Positions 35,365 through 47,424 of a stretch of DNA of 64,000 nucleotides are shown one piece after another. Origin of the DNA: Achromobacter insuavis (GTDB lineage Bacteria > Pseudomonadota > Gammaproteobacteria > Burkholderiales > Burkholderiaceae_B); NCBI RefSeq assembly GCF_902859645.1, contig NZ_CADIJR010000027.1, positions 1 through 64,000 of the forward strand. Direction: 5' to 3'. A program made the position numbers and the translations under genes. Each line of letters begins with the position of its first letter. Positions within the stretch are counted from its first letter, which is position 1. The notes beneath the pieces were generated by a model. The model ran no database searches, was not told the origin of the DNA, and saw nothing but the letters and a program-made list of their open reading frames with translations.

Positions 35365-35367
35365 GCC

Positions 35368-36282
35368 ATGGCCGCCCCCGCCCAGGACCCGATCTACCTG
35401 GCCGCGCTGGAATGGCTCGCGCGGCTGCACGACGAGGACGCCACCGAACAGGATCGCCGCGCCTTCGCCGGCTGGCTGGAGGCCGACCCGGCCCACCCCG
35501 CCGCCTATGCGCGGGCGCAGGCGCTGTGGAACCGCTTCGACGCGGTTCGCCCCGTCGCTGACCGCATGCATCGTCGCCGCGCCATGCTGGGCGTGCTCGC
35601 GGCGGCCGTGACGGTTCCCGCGCTATATGCATTGTCGCGCCTGCACCTGCTGGCCGACTATCGCACCGGCATCGGCGAACGGCGCCGCATCGTCCTGGCC
35701 GACGGCAGCGCGCTCGAACTGGGCAGCGACACCGCGTTGTCGGTCCGCTTCGACAGCCGCCAACGCCAATTGACCCTGCATCGCGGCCAGGCTTACTTCC
35801 AGGTCGCCGCCGACGCCGCACGGCGCTTTTCCGTGCGGGCCGGCCAGGGGATCAGCACTGCGCTCGGCACGCAATTCGACGTCAAGCTGCTGGACGACAT
35901 CGTCACCGTATCGGTCACCGAGCATGCGGTCGCGGTGCGGCCGCGTCCCGACGCGCCCCCCGTGACGCTCGAAGCCGGCTGGCAGATGCGGTACGGCGTC
36001 TCGGGCGGCGCCGCGCCCGCGCGCTTCGATCAGGCGGCCGCGCTGGCCTGGCGCCAGGACCGCCTGGTGTTCAACGACGTGCCGCTGGCCACCGTGCTGG
36101 CCGAGCTGCAACGCTACCAGCGCGGCCCCATCTTCCTGATGGATGCCGGCGTGGGCGCGCTGCCGGTCACGGCCGCCTTCCACACGGCGGATCCGCAGGA
36201 GGCCCTGCGTGGCCTGGCGGAAACCTTCCCGATCCGGCTGCGTGTCGTGGCGGGCTACGCCACCCTGGTCTACGCGCGCTGA
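35368..36282 (+). CDS. FecR-family anti-sigma/transmembrane signal transducer
   Basis: A 304-residue protein. The cytoplasmic N-terminal domain (DUF4880 type, ATEQDRRAFAGWLEADPAHP) binds the sigma factor. A single membrane helix follows near residues 75-90 (MLGVLAAAVTVPALYAL). The periplasmic FecR domain begins IVLADGSALELGSDTALSVR and continues to a C-terminal STN-contacting part. It relays the signal from the receptor's STN domain to the sigma factor. It is 3 bases after the sigma gene and 132 bases before the receptor. Confidence 0.92.
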   Translation: MAAPAQDPIYLAALEWLARLHDEDATEQDRRAFAGWLEADPAHPAAYARAQALWNRFDAVRPVADRMHRRRAMLGVLAAAVTVPALYALSRLHLLADYRTGIGERRRIVLADGSALELGSDTALSVRFDSRQRQLTLHRGQAYFQVAADAARRFSVRAGQGISTALGTQFDVKLLDDIVTVSVTEHAVAVRPRPDAPPVTLEAGWQMRYGVSGGAAPARFDQAAALAWRQDRLVFNDVPLATVLAELQRYQRGPIFLMDAGVGALPVTAAFHTADPQEALRGLAETFPIRLRVVAGYATLVYAR

Positions 36283-36414
36283 CCACCCGACAACATTCAG
36301 TTACCAACTTCCCGCCCGCTTCGATCATCAGTTCCCGCCCGTCCGGTGTTTGACAGGGAGAGGACGCGCAATTCGCCGTCGCGATATCGAAACACGAACA
36401 AGGGCAAACCGCAC

Positions 36415-38880
36415 ATGTCGGCCGCACAACACCATCCCCTACGCCACCGCGCTGGCGCCTCCCTGCACACCGGCCGCCACGGCTTGCGCCGCCTGGCGGC
36501 CGCCTTGCTGGCGGCCACCGCCTGGGCCGCGGGCCAACCCGCGGCCCAGGCGCAAGCCGCTCCCGCCGACGCCGCCACGCATCAACGCTTCGATATCCCC
36601 AGCCAGCCGCTGGCCAGCGCCCTGCTCTCCTATACCGCGTCCACCGGCCTGCAACTGGTCATGAGCGGCGACATCGCGCGCGACCGGACCGCCCCCGCGC
36701 TGCACGGCAGCTATACCCGCGATGAGGCCTTGACGCGCCTGTTGGCCGGCTCGGGCCTGGGCTGGCGCCACAGCGGCAACACCCTGATCGTGTCGCGGTT
36801 GCCCGCCACCGCGAGCGACGCCACCACGCTCGCCCCCATCCGGGTGCAAGGCGCGAGCGAGACCGTCCGATACGTGGCCGACACTTCCGGCGCCGGCACC
36901 AAGACCGACGCCCGGCTGATCGAGACGCCCCAATCCATCTCGGTGGTGACACGCCAGCAAATGGACGACCAGGCGGTGCAGAACGTGCGCCAGGCGCTGC
37001 GCTATACGCCTGGCCTGACCGCCGAATACCGCGGCGCCGGCGGCTCGCGCTACGACACGGTGATCTACCGCGGCTTTGGCGGTGGCATCAATTACGACTA
37101 CGCCTATCTGGACGGGATGCGCCTGCTGGGCACGAACTACGCCATCCCGCAGATCGACACCTACAACCTGGAACGCATCGAAGTGCTGCGCGGCCCGTCA
37201 TCCGTGCTGTTCGGCCAGGGCACTCCGGGCGGCCTGATCAACCTGGTCAGCAAGAAACCCACCGCCACGCCGCTGCACGAGATCGAATTGCAGGCGGGCA
37301 GCCACAACTTCGGGCAGGCCGCCTTCGACTTCGGCGGTCCGGTGGACGACGCCGGCAAGGTGCTCTACCGGCTGACCGGCGTCGCTCACACCGGCAAGAC
37401 CCAGATCGACTACCAGAAGGACGAGCGCGTGGCGATCGCGCCGGCCGTCACGTTCCGCCCCAACGCCGACACCTCGCTGACGCTCCTGGCGCAGTACCAG
37501 CATGATCCCTATGGCGGCTACTTCGGCTTCCTGCCGGCCGTGGGCACCATCCAGGACCTGCCCGGCGGCGGCCGCATCGGTCGCCGCTTCTTCGACGGGT
37601 CGCCGCGCTTCGATGAATTCAAGCGCACGCAGACGGCCCTGGGCTATCTGCTGGAGCATCGGATCGACGAGGTCTGGTCGGTGCAGTCCAACCTGCGCTA
37701 CATGCAGATGAAAACGGACTACAAGAGCGTCTACACCACGGGGCTGAATGCCGCCGATCCGGCCAACCCGCTGCTGACGCGGCGCGCCATCGTCAATCAC
37801 GCCAACATGGACGCGGTGACCGCGGACAACCATGCCCAGGCCCGTTTCAACACCGGCGCCCTCGCGCACACCGCGCTGTTCGGCATCGACTACCAGCGCC
37901 TGAGTTATCGCGAAGACCAGGGCATGGGCGCCGCGCCATCCTTGTCGATCAATCGGCCCGATTACGACGCCGCCATCGCCACGCCGTCGATCACCGTGCG
38001 CAGCAAGCAGACGCTGGACCAGATAGGCCTGTACGCGCAGGACCAGGTGAAACTGGGCCAATGGACGCTGCTGGGCGGCATCCGCCAGGACTGGGCGGGC
38101 AACGACCGGCGCAACCGGATCAACGGAGACACCACCCACCAGTCCGACCGCGCCTTCACCTGGCGCCTTGGCTCAGTCTATGAATTCAGCAACGGCGTGG
38201 CGCCCTACGTCAGCTATTCGCGTTCGTTCCAGCCGGTGGCCGACGCCGACGCCCAGGGCAATCTGTTCAAGCCCACCAAGGGCGAGCAATACGAGGCCGG
38301 CATCAAGTACCAGCCGCCCGGCCAGGACGCCTTCGTCAGCGCCGCCGTCTACCAGCTCACCCAGAGCAACGTGCTCACGACCGATCCGGCCAACACCAAC
38401 TACAGCATCCAGACGGGCGAGGTGCGCTCGCGCGGTCTGGAACTGGAAGGCAAGGCCAGCCTGACGCGCAACCTGGACCTGCTGGCGTCCTACACCCTGA
38501 TGGACAACGTCAACACGCGCAGCACCACCGCGCAGGGCAAGCACCCCACCTACGTCTCGCGCCACAGCGCCAACGCCTGGGCCAACTACACCTTCCACAG
38601 CGGCGCGCTGGCCGGCCTGAGCCTGGGCGGCGGCGTGCGTTACGTCGGCAGCAGCTATGCCAACGCCGACAACACATTGAAGGTCTCGCCCTTCACGGTG
38701 GTGGATGCCGCGGTGCGCTACGACCTGGGGCAAGCCATCCCTTCGCTGAAGGGACTGACCGCCGGCATCAACGCCAGCAACCTGTTCGATCGCGAATACG
38801 TATCGGCGTGCGCCACCGCGACCAAGTGCTTCTACGGCGCCGGACGCACCGTCATCGGCACCCTGACCTACCGCTGGTAA
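36415..38880 (+). CDS. TonB-dependent siderophore receptor with STN signalling domain
   Basis: An 821-residue receptor. The signal peptide ends near AAQAQAAPAD. An STN domain (residues about 55-125, RFDIPSQPLASALLSYTAST) is followed by a plug with TPQSISVVTRQQMDDQAV and RIEVLRGPSSVLFGQGTPGG, then the beta-barrel ending in FYGAGRTVIGTLTYRW with a terminal aromatic. The type is that of FpvA/FhuE/FoxA-like receptors, which import hydroxamate or related siderophores and signal through FecR. ATG 36415 is used; an in-frame GTG upstream at 36346 would add a leader without signal character. The ligand is not determinable. Confidence 0.94.
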   Translation: MSAAQHHPLRHRAGASLHTGRHGLRRLAAALLAATAWAAGQPAAQAQAAPADAATHQRFDIPSQPLASALLSYTASTGLQLVMSGDIARDRTAPALHGSYTRDEALTRLLAGSGLGWRHSGNTLIVSRLPATASDATTLAPIRVQGASETVRYVADTSGAGTKTDARLIETPQSISVVTRQQMDDQAVQNVRQALRYTPGLTAEYRGAGGSRYDTVIYRGFGGGINYDYAYLDGMRLLGTNYAIPQIDTYNLERIEVLRGPSSVLFGQGTPGGLINLVSKKPTATPLHEIELQAGSHNFGQAAFDFGGPVDDAGKVLYRLTGVAHTGKTQIDYQKDERVAIAPAVTFRPNADTSLTLLAQYQHDPYGGYFGFLPAVGTIQDLPGGGRIGRRFFDGSPRFDEFKRTQTALGYLLEHRIDEVWSVQSNLRYMQMKTDYKSVYTTGLNAADPANPLLTRRAIVNHANMDAVTADNHAQARFNTGALAHTALFGIDYQRLSYREDQGMGAAPSLSINRPDYDAAIATPSITVRSKQTLDQIGLYAQDQVKLGQWTLLGGIRQDWAGNDRRNRINGDTTHQSDRAFTWRLGSVYEFSNGVAPYVSYSRSFQPVADADAQGNLFKPTKGEQYEAGIKYQPPGQDAFVSAAVYQLTQSNVLTTDPANTNYSIQTGEVRSRGLELEGKASLTRNLDLLASYTLMDNVNTRSTTAQGKHPTYVSRHSANAWANYTFHSGALAGLSLGGGVRYVGSSYANADNTLKVSPFTVVDAAVRYDLGQAIPSLKGLTAGINASNLFDREYVSACATATKCFYGAGRTVIGTLTYRW

Positions 38881-38896
38881 GCGTGGGCGCCCTGGC

Positions 38897-40018
38897 ATGA
38901 GCATCGACGCCCCGCGCCGCCTGCGCATCTGGCGATGGCTGCATACGTGGTCCAGCCTGGCATGCACGCTGTTCCTGCTGATGCTGTGCCTGACCGGGCT
39001 GCCGCTGATCTTCCATGACGAGATCGACGCCTGGTTCGACACCCCCGCCCGTGTCCCGCCGGCGCGGGAGGCGGCCGCGCCACGGGACGTGGATGCCATG
39101 GCCGCGCGGGTGCGCGAGCAATACCCGCGCCGTGACATCCGCTTCATCGTCTGGCTGGACGAACCTCACCAGTACCGTTTCGGGCTGAGCCCGGGCGCGC
39201 CCGGCCAGAAGCCCTTCGCGCTGGTCGATGCGCGCGGCCCCGTCGTCACCGGCGAGGCCTGGAGCGAGAAAGACTGGCGCCACGGCGGGCCGATGGCCCT
39301 GCTGTTGCGGCTGCACACCGACATGCTGCTGGGCATGCCGGGCAGCCTGATCCTGGCCGTCATGGGCGCGCTGCTGCTGGTATCGCTGGTTTCCGGCGTG
39401 GCGCTGTACGGCGGCTTCATGCGCAAGACGCCGTTCGGCACCGTGCGCAAGGGGCGTTCGCGGCTGCTGCGCATGCTGGACCTGCACAATCTGCTGGGCA
39501 TGGTGCTGCTGGTCTGGTTGACCGTGGTCGGACTGAGCGGCGCAATCAACACGCTCGATTCGTTCGTCTTTGGCGCCTGGCGCGAGCATGCGGCCAGCCG
39601 GCAGTTGGCCGCGCCGCCGCCCGGCCCGCCGGTCGCCCGGCCGCTGCAGGCCGCGGTCGACCTGGCCCGGCGCACACTGCCGGAGCGCGACGTCAGCTTC
39701 CTGGCGCTGCCCGGTTCGCTGTTCTCGTCCGACGGCGCCTGTACCGTCTTCATGCAGGGCCGCACGCCGCTGACGCGACACCTGCTGCAACCGGTCGTGG
39801 TGCGCATCGCCGACGGCGCACTGCTCGAAGCGGATCCGCCGCCCTGGTACATGTGGCTGCTGGAAGGCTCGCGGCCGCTGCATTTCGGCAACTACGCCGG
39901 CCTGCCGCTCAAACTGATCTGGGCCTTGCTGGATCTGGCGGCCATCGCCGTGCTGGTCACGGGGCTCTACCTGTATCTGCCCAGGCGGCGCGGGCCGGGC
40001 GCGGCAGCCAGGGGTTGA
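38897..40018 (+). CDS. PepSY-domain transmembrane protein of the iron uptake operon
   Basis: A 373-residue protein with about four membrane helices. It starts with a typical first helix (RIWRWLHTWSSLACTLFLLM) and has PepSY-type periplasmic parts (RVREQYPRRDIRFIVW). Conserved histidines lie near the membrane helices (RLHTDMLLGMPGSL and DLHNLLGMVLLVWLTVVGLS). Such PepSY-associated TM proteins follow TonB siderophore receptors and some reduce ferric siderophores in the periplasm (for example FoxB-like proteins). That function is inferred here. It starts 16 bases after the receptor stop and is the last gene before a strong terminator. Confidence 0.85.
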   Translation: MSIDAPRRLRIWRWLHTWSSLACTLFLLMLCLTGLPLIFHDEIDAWFDTPARVPPAREAAAPRDVDAMAARVREQYPRRDIRFIVWLDEPHQYRFGLSPGAPGQKPFALVDARGPVVTGEAWSEKDWRHGGPMALLLRLHTDMLLGMPGSLILAVMGALLLVSLVSGVALYGGFMRKTPFGTVRKGRSRLLRMLDLHNLLGMVLLVWLTVVGLSGAINTLDSFVFGAWREHAASRQLAAPPPGPPVARPLQAAVDLARRTLPERDVSFLALPGSLFSSDGACTVFMQGRTPLTRHLLQPVVVRIADGALLEADPPPWYMWLLEGSRPLHFGNYAGLPLKLIWALLDLAAIAVLVTGLYLYLPRRRGPGAAARG

Positions 40019-40040
40019 CCGCCGCCGGGCCGCCCCAAGA

Positions 40041-40073
40041 AAAAACCCCCGCCTCTTTCGAATGCGGGGGTTT
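40041..40073. terminator. Bidirectional terminator between the iron operon and ppsA
   Basis: AAACCCCCGC (40043-40052) pairs with GCGGGGGTTT (40064-40073) over an 11-base loop, with an A-run on the left (AAGAAAAAA). It serves the PepSY gene on the plus strand and ppsA on the minus strand, whose stop is 18 bases away. Confidence 0.88.
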
Positions 40074-40090
40074 GCGTCAACGCGGGCGAC

Positions 40091-42457
<2,367 letters not shown>

Positions 42458-42648
42458 TGAAGTCACCTTTTACAATGGAATGAAAGCGAGTTTGGTCAAT
42501 GCAGATTCGACGCCGGCTACCGCCTGGATTTCGCCGATCCGCCTGCGCTGACCAAACTGGCCTTGGACCGCCCTTGGGGTGACTTATAGGGGCCTGATTG
42601 TACTCGGAGGAGCACATCCGGCCATCCGCCTGGTTGGAATTTTTACAT

Positions 42649-43476
42649 ATGACATCTACCCCGATCGTACGCACGGTATACATCGTTTCCGACAGCACCG
42701 GCATCACCGCGGAAACCTTCAGCCAGTCGGTGCTTTCCCAGTTCGAGCAAGTCGATTTCAAGCCGGTGCGGCTGCCGTTTGTCGACACCCTGGAAAAAGC
42801 CGCCGAAGTGGCCATGCGCATCGACCGCAGCGCCCTGGAGGCCGGCGTGCCGCCGATCGTCTTCAGCACCCTGGTCAATCCTGACATCCTGGCCCGTGTT
42901 CGCCAGGCGAACGGAATTTTCCTGGACCTGTTCGGCACCTTCGTCAGCCACATCGAGCAGGCGCTGGGGCTCAAATCCAGCCATTCCATCGGCCGCTCGC
43001 ACATGCAGGCCAATTCGGAAAAGTATCGCAACCGGATCGACGCCATCAACTTCAGCCTGGCCCACGACGACGGCCAGTTCGTCAACCAGCTGGACCAGGC
43101 CGACGTCATCCTGGTGGGCGTCTCGCGCTGCGGCAAGACCCCGACCAGCCTGTACCTGGCCATGCAATACGCCATCAAGGCCGCCAACTTCCCCCTGACG
43201 CCCGACGATTTCGAGCGCGGCACCCTGCCCTCGACCATCGCGCCGCACCGCGCCAAGCTGTTCGGCCTGTCGATCCAGCCCGAGCGCCTGTCCGAAGTGC
43301 GCAACGAGCGCCGCCCCAACAGCCGCTACGCGCAGCTGGAGCAGTGCCGCTATGAAGTGGCCGAGGCCGAGCGCATGATGCGGCGCGAGGGCATTTCGTG
43401 GCTGTCCACCACCACCAAGTCGATCGAGGAGATCTCGACCACGGTGCTGCAGGAAGTGGGCCTGGACCGCGGCTGA
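42649..43476 (+). CDS. ppsR: PEP synthetase regulatory protein (pyruvate, water dikinase kinase/phosphorylase)
   Basis: A 275-residue DUF299 protein, close to the 277 residues of the E. coli homologue. It begins with YIVSDSTGITAETFSQSVLS and carries the ADP-binding loop GVSRCGKTPTSLYLA near residue 152. It switches PpsA off and on by ADP-dependent phosphorylation of a threonine next to the catalytic histidine and by Pi-dependent removal. ATG 42649 is chosen; a TTG frame extension to 42598 exists. Its divergent position with ppsA is widely conserved in proteobacteria. Confidence 0.95.
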   Translation: MTSTPIVRTVYIVSDSTGITAETFSQSVLSQFEQVDFKPVRLPFVDTLEKAAEVAMRIDRSALEAGVPPIVFSTLVNPDILARVRQANGIFLDLFGTFVSHIEQALGLKSSHSIGRSHMQANSEKYRNRIDAINFSLAHDDGQFVNQLDQADVILVGVSRCGKTPTSLYLAMQYAIKAANFPLTPDDFERGTLPSTIAPHRAKLFGLSIQPERLSEVRNERRPNSRYAQLEQCRYEVAEAERMMRREGISWLSTTTKSIEEISTTVLQEVGLDRG

Positions 43477-43480
43477 AAAC

Positions 43481-43511
43481 GATCAGGGCGCGCCATTGGC
43501 GCGCCCTGATC
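43481..43511. terminator. Hairpin after ppsR (possible terminator)
   Basis: GATCAGGGCGCGC (43481-43493) pairs perfectly with GCGCGCCCTGATC (43499-43511) around CATTG. It lies 4 bases after the ppsR stop and 24 bases before the stop of the convergent lipoprotein gene. There is no T-run on the plus strand; on the minus strand the complement gives a GTTTTC tail, so it may act mainly for the convergent gene. Confidence 0.6.
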
Positions 43512-43535
43512 GGCAAACCCGGCTGCGCCCATCCG

Positions 43536-43973
43536 TCACTGCCGCACCGCCCCGGGCAGGACGACGGGACGGGACAGTTCGATGTAACTGCTGTCGACCG
43601 GCAGGTAGAAGCCCACCAGCTTGCCGGACGAGGCCACCAGATAGGCCTCCGTGCGGCGCGGCAAGGCAATCGAGAACGGGCCGCCCAGCGGCCGGAACAC
43701 GTCGCCCTGCACGATGGCGCCGGCCCGCCGCCATTGCGAGCCGGAAGGCAGCGTCACGGCGGCGTCGTTGGGCAGCTTCGCCACCACCTCGCGCGACAGT
43801 TGCAGCCGGCCGGCCGATTCGGTCATGTCGACCGGCACCAGGCTGACCCGTTGCGGCTTGCCCGAGGCGCATCCGCCCAGCGCCAGCGCGCACAGGCAGG
43901 CGGCAAGCAACGACTGGCAGCGCGCGCGCGTGGCGCGGCCTGGCAGGGAATGAGCGACCGGCAATGGCGCCAT
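43536..43973 (-). CDS. Putative lipoprotein, unknown function
   Basis: A 145-residue protein with a signal peptide ending in a lipobox (ALALGGC), followed by ASGKPQRVSLVPVDMTES. The mature part is beta-rich and ends with FYLPVDSSYIELSRPVVLP. I do not recognise the family. The start used is the ATG complementary to 43971-43973, with AAGGTG 6 bases upstream; a longer frame to 44042 is less likely because it weakens the signal peptide. It is between ppsR (convergent) and the RNA methyltransferase gene. Probable envelope lipoprotein. Confidence 0.72.
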   Translation of the reverse strand: MAPLPVAHSLPGRATRARCQSLLAACLCALALGGCASGKPQRVSLVPVDMTESAGRLQLSREVVAKLPNDAAVTLPSGSQWRRAGAIVQGDVFRPLGGPFSIALPRRTEAYLVASSGKLVGFYLPVDSSYIELSRPVVLPGAVRQ

Positions 43974-44056
43974 GGAACACCTTGGGAGCGGCAAAGCGTC
44001 GAGTATATGCCGGCCCGGCGTCCCCCCGGCGGGCTCAGACACGCACCAATGCAGAA

Positions 44057-44845
44057 TCAGCGCGGCGCGCCCGCCAGCGCCTGGCGGCGCTGCTCGAACA
44101 GGCAGATGGCGGCGGCGGCGCCGACGTTCAGCGACTCCACCGCGGCCATGTCATGAGGAATGCGCAGCCTGAGCCGCGCCGCCGCCAGCAACTCGGCGGC
44201 CACGCCCTGGCCCTCATGGCCAAAGACCCAGGCGCAACGCTCGGGCAGGCGCCCGGCGTACAGGTCCTGGGCGCCTTCCAGCGCGGTCGCCACCAGCGGC
44301 ACGCGCAACCCGGGCAGCAGCGCCGGCAAGTCCACGTGCTCGTGGATCGCCAGCGCGAAATGCGCGCCCTGGCCGCTGCGCAGCACCTTGGGCGACCAGG
44401 CGGCGGCGGTGCCGGTAGCCAGGAACACGCGCTTGATGCCGGCCGCGGCGCAGGTGCGCAGCAAGGTGCCGACGTTGCCCGGGTCCTGGATACGGTCGAA
44501 CAGCACGCAATTCTCGTCCACCGCCTCGGGCAGGGACAGCGACGGCGGCGTCACCACGAAGGCGACGCCCTGCCCGCTTTCGACGCTGGCCAGCGCCTGC
44601 ATCAGGCGGGCGTCCAGCGCCAGGCAGCGGGCGTCCGGCACGGCGGCCGCCAGCGCCGCGATATCGGGCTGCGACAGGCGCTCGACGTCGAAGATGGCCT
44701 GGTCCGGCGCGCCATGATGCTGCAGCCACGCCTGGCACAGGTGCACGCCGTCCAGCAGCACGGGCGCGCCGCGCTTGCCGGCGGTGCCCGCCAGCTTGAC
44801 GAGCGCCTTGACCGCGGGGTTGTCGCGGGAACTGATGTGTTTCAT
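44057..44845 (-). CDS. SpoU/TrmH-family RNA 2'-O-ribose methyltransferase
   Basis: A 262-residue SPOUT-fold enzyme. Motif 1 is [20 protein letters not shown], motif 2 is [15 protein letters not shown], and motif 3 is [20 protein letters not shown]. The N-terminal substrate-binding part begins [19 protein letters not shown], typical of rRNA methyltransferases of the RlmB/TsnR group. It uses SAM to methylate a ribose 2'-OH, probably in 23S rRNA; the exact position is unknown. The start overlaps the rnhB stop by 4 bases, and it is the last gene of the long minus-strand cluster. Confidence 0.9.
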   Translation of the reverse strand: MKHISSRDNPAVKALVKLAGTAGKRGAPVLLDGVHLCQAWLQHHGAPDQAIFDVERLSQPDIAALAAAVPDARCLALDARLMQALASVESGQGVAFVVTPPSLSLPEAVDENCVLFDRIQDPGNVGTLLRTCAAAGIKRVFLATGTAAAWSPKVLRSGQGAHFALAIHEHVDLPALLPGLRVPLVATALEGAQDLYAGRLPERCAWVFGHEGQGVAAELLAAARLRLRIPHDMAAVESLNVGAAAAICLFEQRRQALAGAPR

Positions 44846-45450
44846 GAGACCAGGCCGAAGGCCTTGATGGGCGCGAAACTGCGGCGATGCTCGGCGCAGG
44901 GGCCGTGTTCGCGCAGCATCTGCAGGTGCAAGGCGGTGCCGTAGCCCTTGTGCTGATCGAACGCATACTGCGGGTACAGCGCGTGCAGGCGCAGCAGGTC
45001 GGCGTCGCGCGCGGTCTTGGCCAGGATCGATGCGGCGGAGATCGCCGGCACCAGGGCATCGCCCTTGATCACCGTCTGCACCGTGCAGCCCAGCTTGGGC
45101 GCCTGGTTGCCGTCCACCAGCGCCAGCTGGGGCGCCAGCGACAGGCCCTCGACGGCGCGCCGCATCGCCAGCAAGGTGGCGCGCAGGATGTTCAGGCTGT
45201 CGATCTCGGCCACGCTGGCGCTGGCCACGCACCAGGCCAGCGCATGCGCCTGGATCTCGAGCGCCAGCGCCTCGCGCGTGGCGGCCTTCAGCACCTTGGA
45301 GTCGGCCAGGCCGTCGATGGGCCGGGCCGGATTCAGGATCACGGCGGCCGCGTACACGGCGCCCGCCAGCGGACCTCGGCCGGCTTCGTCGACGCCGGCC
45401 GTCACCAAGGCCGGCTGCGCCGGCGCGGCAAACAGGTCAGGCTGCTCCAC
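44842..45450 (-). CDS. rnhB: Ribonuclease HII
   Basis: A 202-residue RNase H fold enzyme. The first acidic motif is [20 protein letters not shown] (Asp and Glu of the catalytic set), with later acidic residues in [13 protein letters not shown] and [13 protein letters not shown]. It nicks RNA in RNA:DNA hybrids, including single ribonucleotides. The start is a GTG (complement at 45448-45450) giving [10 protein letters not shown]; it overlaps lpxB by 14 bases, so translation is probably coupled. The stop overlaps the SpoU gene. Confidence 0.95.
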   Translation of the reverse strand: MEQPDLFAAPAQPALVTAGVDEAGRGPLAGAVYAAAVILNPARPIDGLADSKVLKAATREALALEIQAHALAWCVASASVAEIDSLNILRATLLAMRRAVEGLSLAPQLALVDGNQAPKLGCTVQTVIKGDALVPAISAASILAKTARDADLLRLHALYPQYAFDQHKGYGTALHLQMLREHGPCAEHRRSFAPIKAFGLVS

Positions 45451-46633
45451 CGGCCACCTCCAGGATCGCCTGGGCGGCGAGCGCCGGCGTATCGCGCAGC
45501 AGTTCCTGGTGCAGGGCCGTGAAACGCGCTTCGATGCGCGCCGCCAGGGCTTCGTCGGTCAAGGCCGTCCAGGTGGCCTCGGCCAGCTTCTCCGGCGTGG
45601 CGTCGTCTTGCAACAGCTCGGGCACCGCGAAGTCGCGCAGCAGCACGTTGGGCAGGCCCACCCACGGCAGATACGGCCGTTCCTGGCCGGACTTCCAGGC
45701 CATGATGCGGCGCATCAGCGGCGACAGCACGTAGGAAATCACCATGGGCCGCTTGTACAGCGCGGTTTCCAGGGTGGCGGTGCCGCTGGCCACCAGCACC
45801 GCGGTGCTGGCTTCCATCACCGACCACGCCACCGGCGCCTGGCGATCGCCATCGGCGCCGTGCAGGTCCTGGGCGGTGACGCAGCGCAGCCCCGGCACCG
45901 GGTATTTGGCCAGGATCGCCTGGAATTCGGCGCGGCGCTGGTCGTTGACCATCGGCACCACGCACTGCAGCGCCGGATCGCGCTTCTGCAGCATCTGCGC
46001 GGCTTGCAGGAAGCGCGGCGCCAGCAGGCGAATCTCGGACGAACGGCTACCCGGCAGGATCGCCAGCACGCGCGCGTCCTGGTCGATGCCGAGCCGCGTG
46101 CGCGCGGCGGCGCGATCGGGCTGCATCGGCACGGCGCCGGCCAGCGGATGGCCGACATAGGTGACCGGGATACCTTCCTTGCGGTAGATCTCTTCCTCGA
46201 ACGGGAACAGCACCAGCATGTGCGACACCGATTCGCGGATCTTGTGGATGCGGTCGTAGCGCCAGGCCCAGATCGAGGGGCCGACGAAATGGACGGTGGG
46301 CGTGCCGGCCTGGCGCAGCTGGTGCTCCAGGCGCAGGTTGAAATCGGGCGCGTCGATGCCGACGAACACCGACGGCGGCTCGGCCAGCCAGCGGCGTGAA
46401 ACGTCGCGATAGGTGCGCAGCAGGCTCGGCAGGCGCTTGAGCGCGTCGACGTAGCCGAACACCGTCAGCGCATGCATCGGGTGCCAGGTGTCGAAATCGC
46501 GCGCTTGCATCTGCGGGCCGCCGATGCCCTCGCACAGCACGCCCGGGGCGCGCTGCTGCAGACCGGCAATGATGCGTCCGGCCAGCAGATCGCCCGAGGG
46601 CTCGCCGGCCACCATGCCGATCCGCCTGTTCAT
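45437..46633 (-). CDS. lpxB: Lipid-A-disaccharide synthase
   Basis: A 398-residue GT-B glycosyltransferase (family GT19). It starts near [20 protein letters not shown] and has the conserved [18 protein letters not shown] and [15 protein letters not shown] blocks. It condenses UDP-diacylglucosamine with lipid X to the lipid A disaccharide at the inner membrane. It overlaps lpxA by 4 bases at its start and rnhB at its end. Confidence 0.97.
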   Translation of the reverse strand: MNRRIGMVAGEPSGDLLAGRIIAGLQQRAPGVLCEGIGGPQMQARDFDTWHPMHALTVFGYVDALKRLPSLLRTYRDVSRRWLAEPPSVFVGIDAPDFNLRLEHQLRQAGTPTVHFVGPSIWAWRYDRIHKIRESVSHMLVLFPFEEEIYRKEGIPVTYVGHPLAGAVPMQPDRAAARTRLGIDQDARVLAILPGSRSSEIRLLAPRFLQAAQMLQKRDPALQCVVPMVNDQRRAEFQAILAKYPVPGLRCVTAQDLHGADGDRQAPVAWSVMEASTAVLVASGTATLETALYKRPMVISYVLSPLMRRIMAWKSGQERPYLPWVGLPNVLLRDFAVPELLQDDATPEKLAEATWTALTDEALAARIEARFTALHQELLRDTPALAAQAILEVAGGAA

Positions 46634-47424
46634 GGACGGATGATGCCGCGGGACGACACGTCGAGGAAATCCAGCAGCGTCTGCAGGTGCTCGGCGACTT
46701 CGGGCTCGGCCTGCTGGCGGGCGCGCAATTCGGCGCGCGCGTCATCCAGCGACAGGCCGCGGCGGTAGATGATCTTGTAGGCGTCGCGCAGCGCCGACAC
46801 CTGGGCCGGCGTGAAGCCGCGGCGCTTCAGGCCCTCGACGTTGACGCCGACCGGACGGCACGGGTTGCCCGCGGCCAGCACGAACGGCGGCGTGTCCTGC
46901 ATCAGCGAGCTGTTGCCGCCCGTCATGCTGTGGGCGCCGATGCGCGAGAACTGGTGCACGCCGGTAAGGCCGCCCACGATGGCCCAATCGCCGACGTGGA
47001 CGTGGCCGCCCAGCTGCACCGAGTTGGCCAGGATGGTGTGGCTGCCGACATGGCAATCATGCGCCACGTGCACGTAGGCCATGATCCAGTTGTCGTCGCC
47101 CAGCGTCGTGGCGCCGCCATCCTGCACCGTGCCGGTGTTCAGCGTGACGAACTCGCGCACCGTGTTGCGGTCGCCGATCACCAGGCGGGTCGGCTCGCCG
47201 TTGTACTTCTTGTCCTGCGGCATGCCGCCGATCGAGCAATACCGGTAGAACCGGTTGTCGCGCCCAATGGTGGTCACGCCATCGACCATGCAATACGGGC
47301 CGAGCTCGGTGCCGGCGCCGATCGTCACATCGGGTCCCACGACGCAGAATGCGCCGATGACCACGCTGGGGTCGATTTTCGCCGCCGGATCAACGACGGC
47401 GGTGGGATGGATGTTTCCTGCCAT
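46630..47424 (-). CDS. lpxA: UDP-N-acetylglucosamine O-acyltransferase
   Basis: A 264-residue left-handed beta-helix protein with hexapeptide repeats such as VIGAFCVVGPDVTIGAGTEL. The catalytic histidine is in AYVHVAHDCHVGSHTILAN (around residue 125), and the C-terminal helical part is LSLDDARAELRARQQAEP. It carries out the first step of lipid A synthesis, adding a 3-hydroxyacyl chain from ACP to UDP-GlcNAc. It directly follows fabZ (no gap) and overlaps lpxB. Confidence 0.97.
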   Translation of the reverse strand: MAGNIHPTAVVDPAAKIDPSVVIGAFCVVGPDVTIGAGTELGPYCMVDGVTTIGRDNRFYRYCSIGGMPQDKKYNGEPTRLVIGDRNTVREFVTLNTGTVQDGGATTLGDDNWIMAYVHVAHDCHVGSHTILANSVQLGGHVHVGDWAIVGGLTGVHQFSRIGAHSMTGGNSSLMQDTPPFVLAAGNPCRPVGVNVEGLKRRGFTPAQVSALRDAYKIIYRRGLSLDDARAELRARQQAEPEVAEHLQTLLDFLDVSSRGIIRP

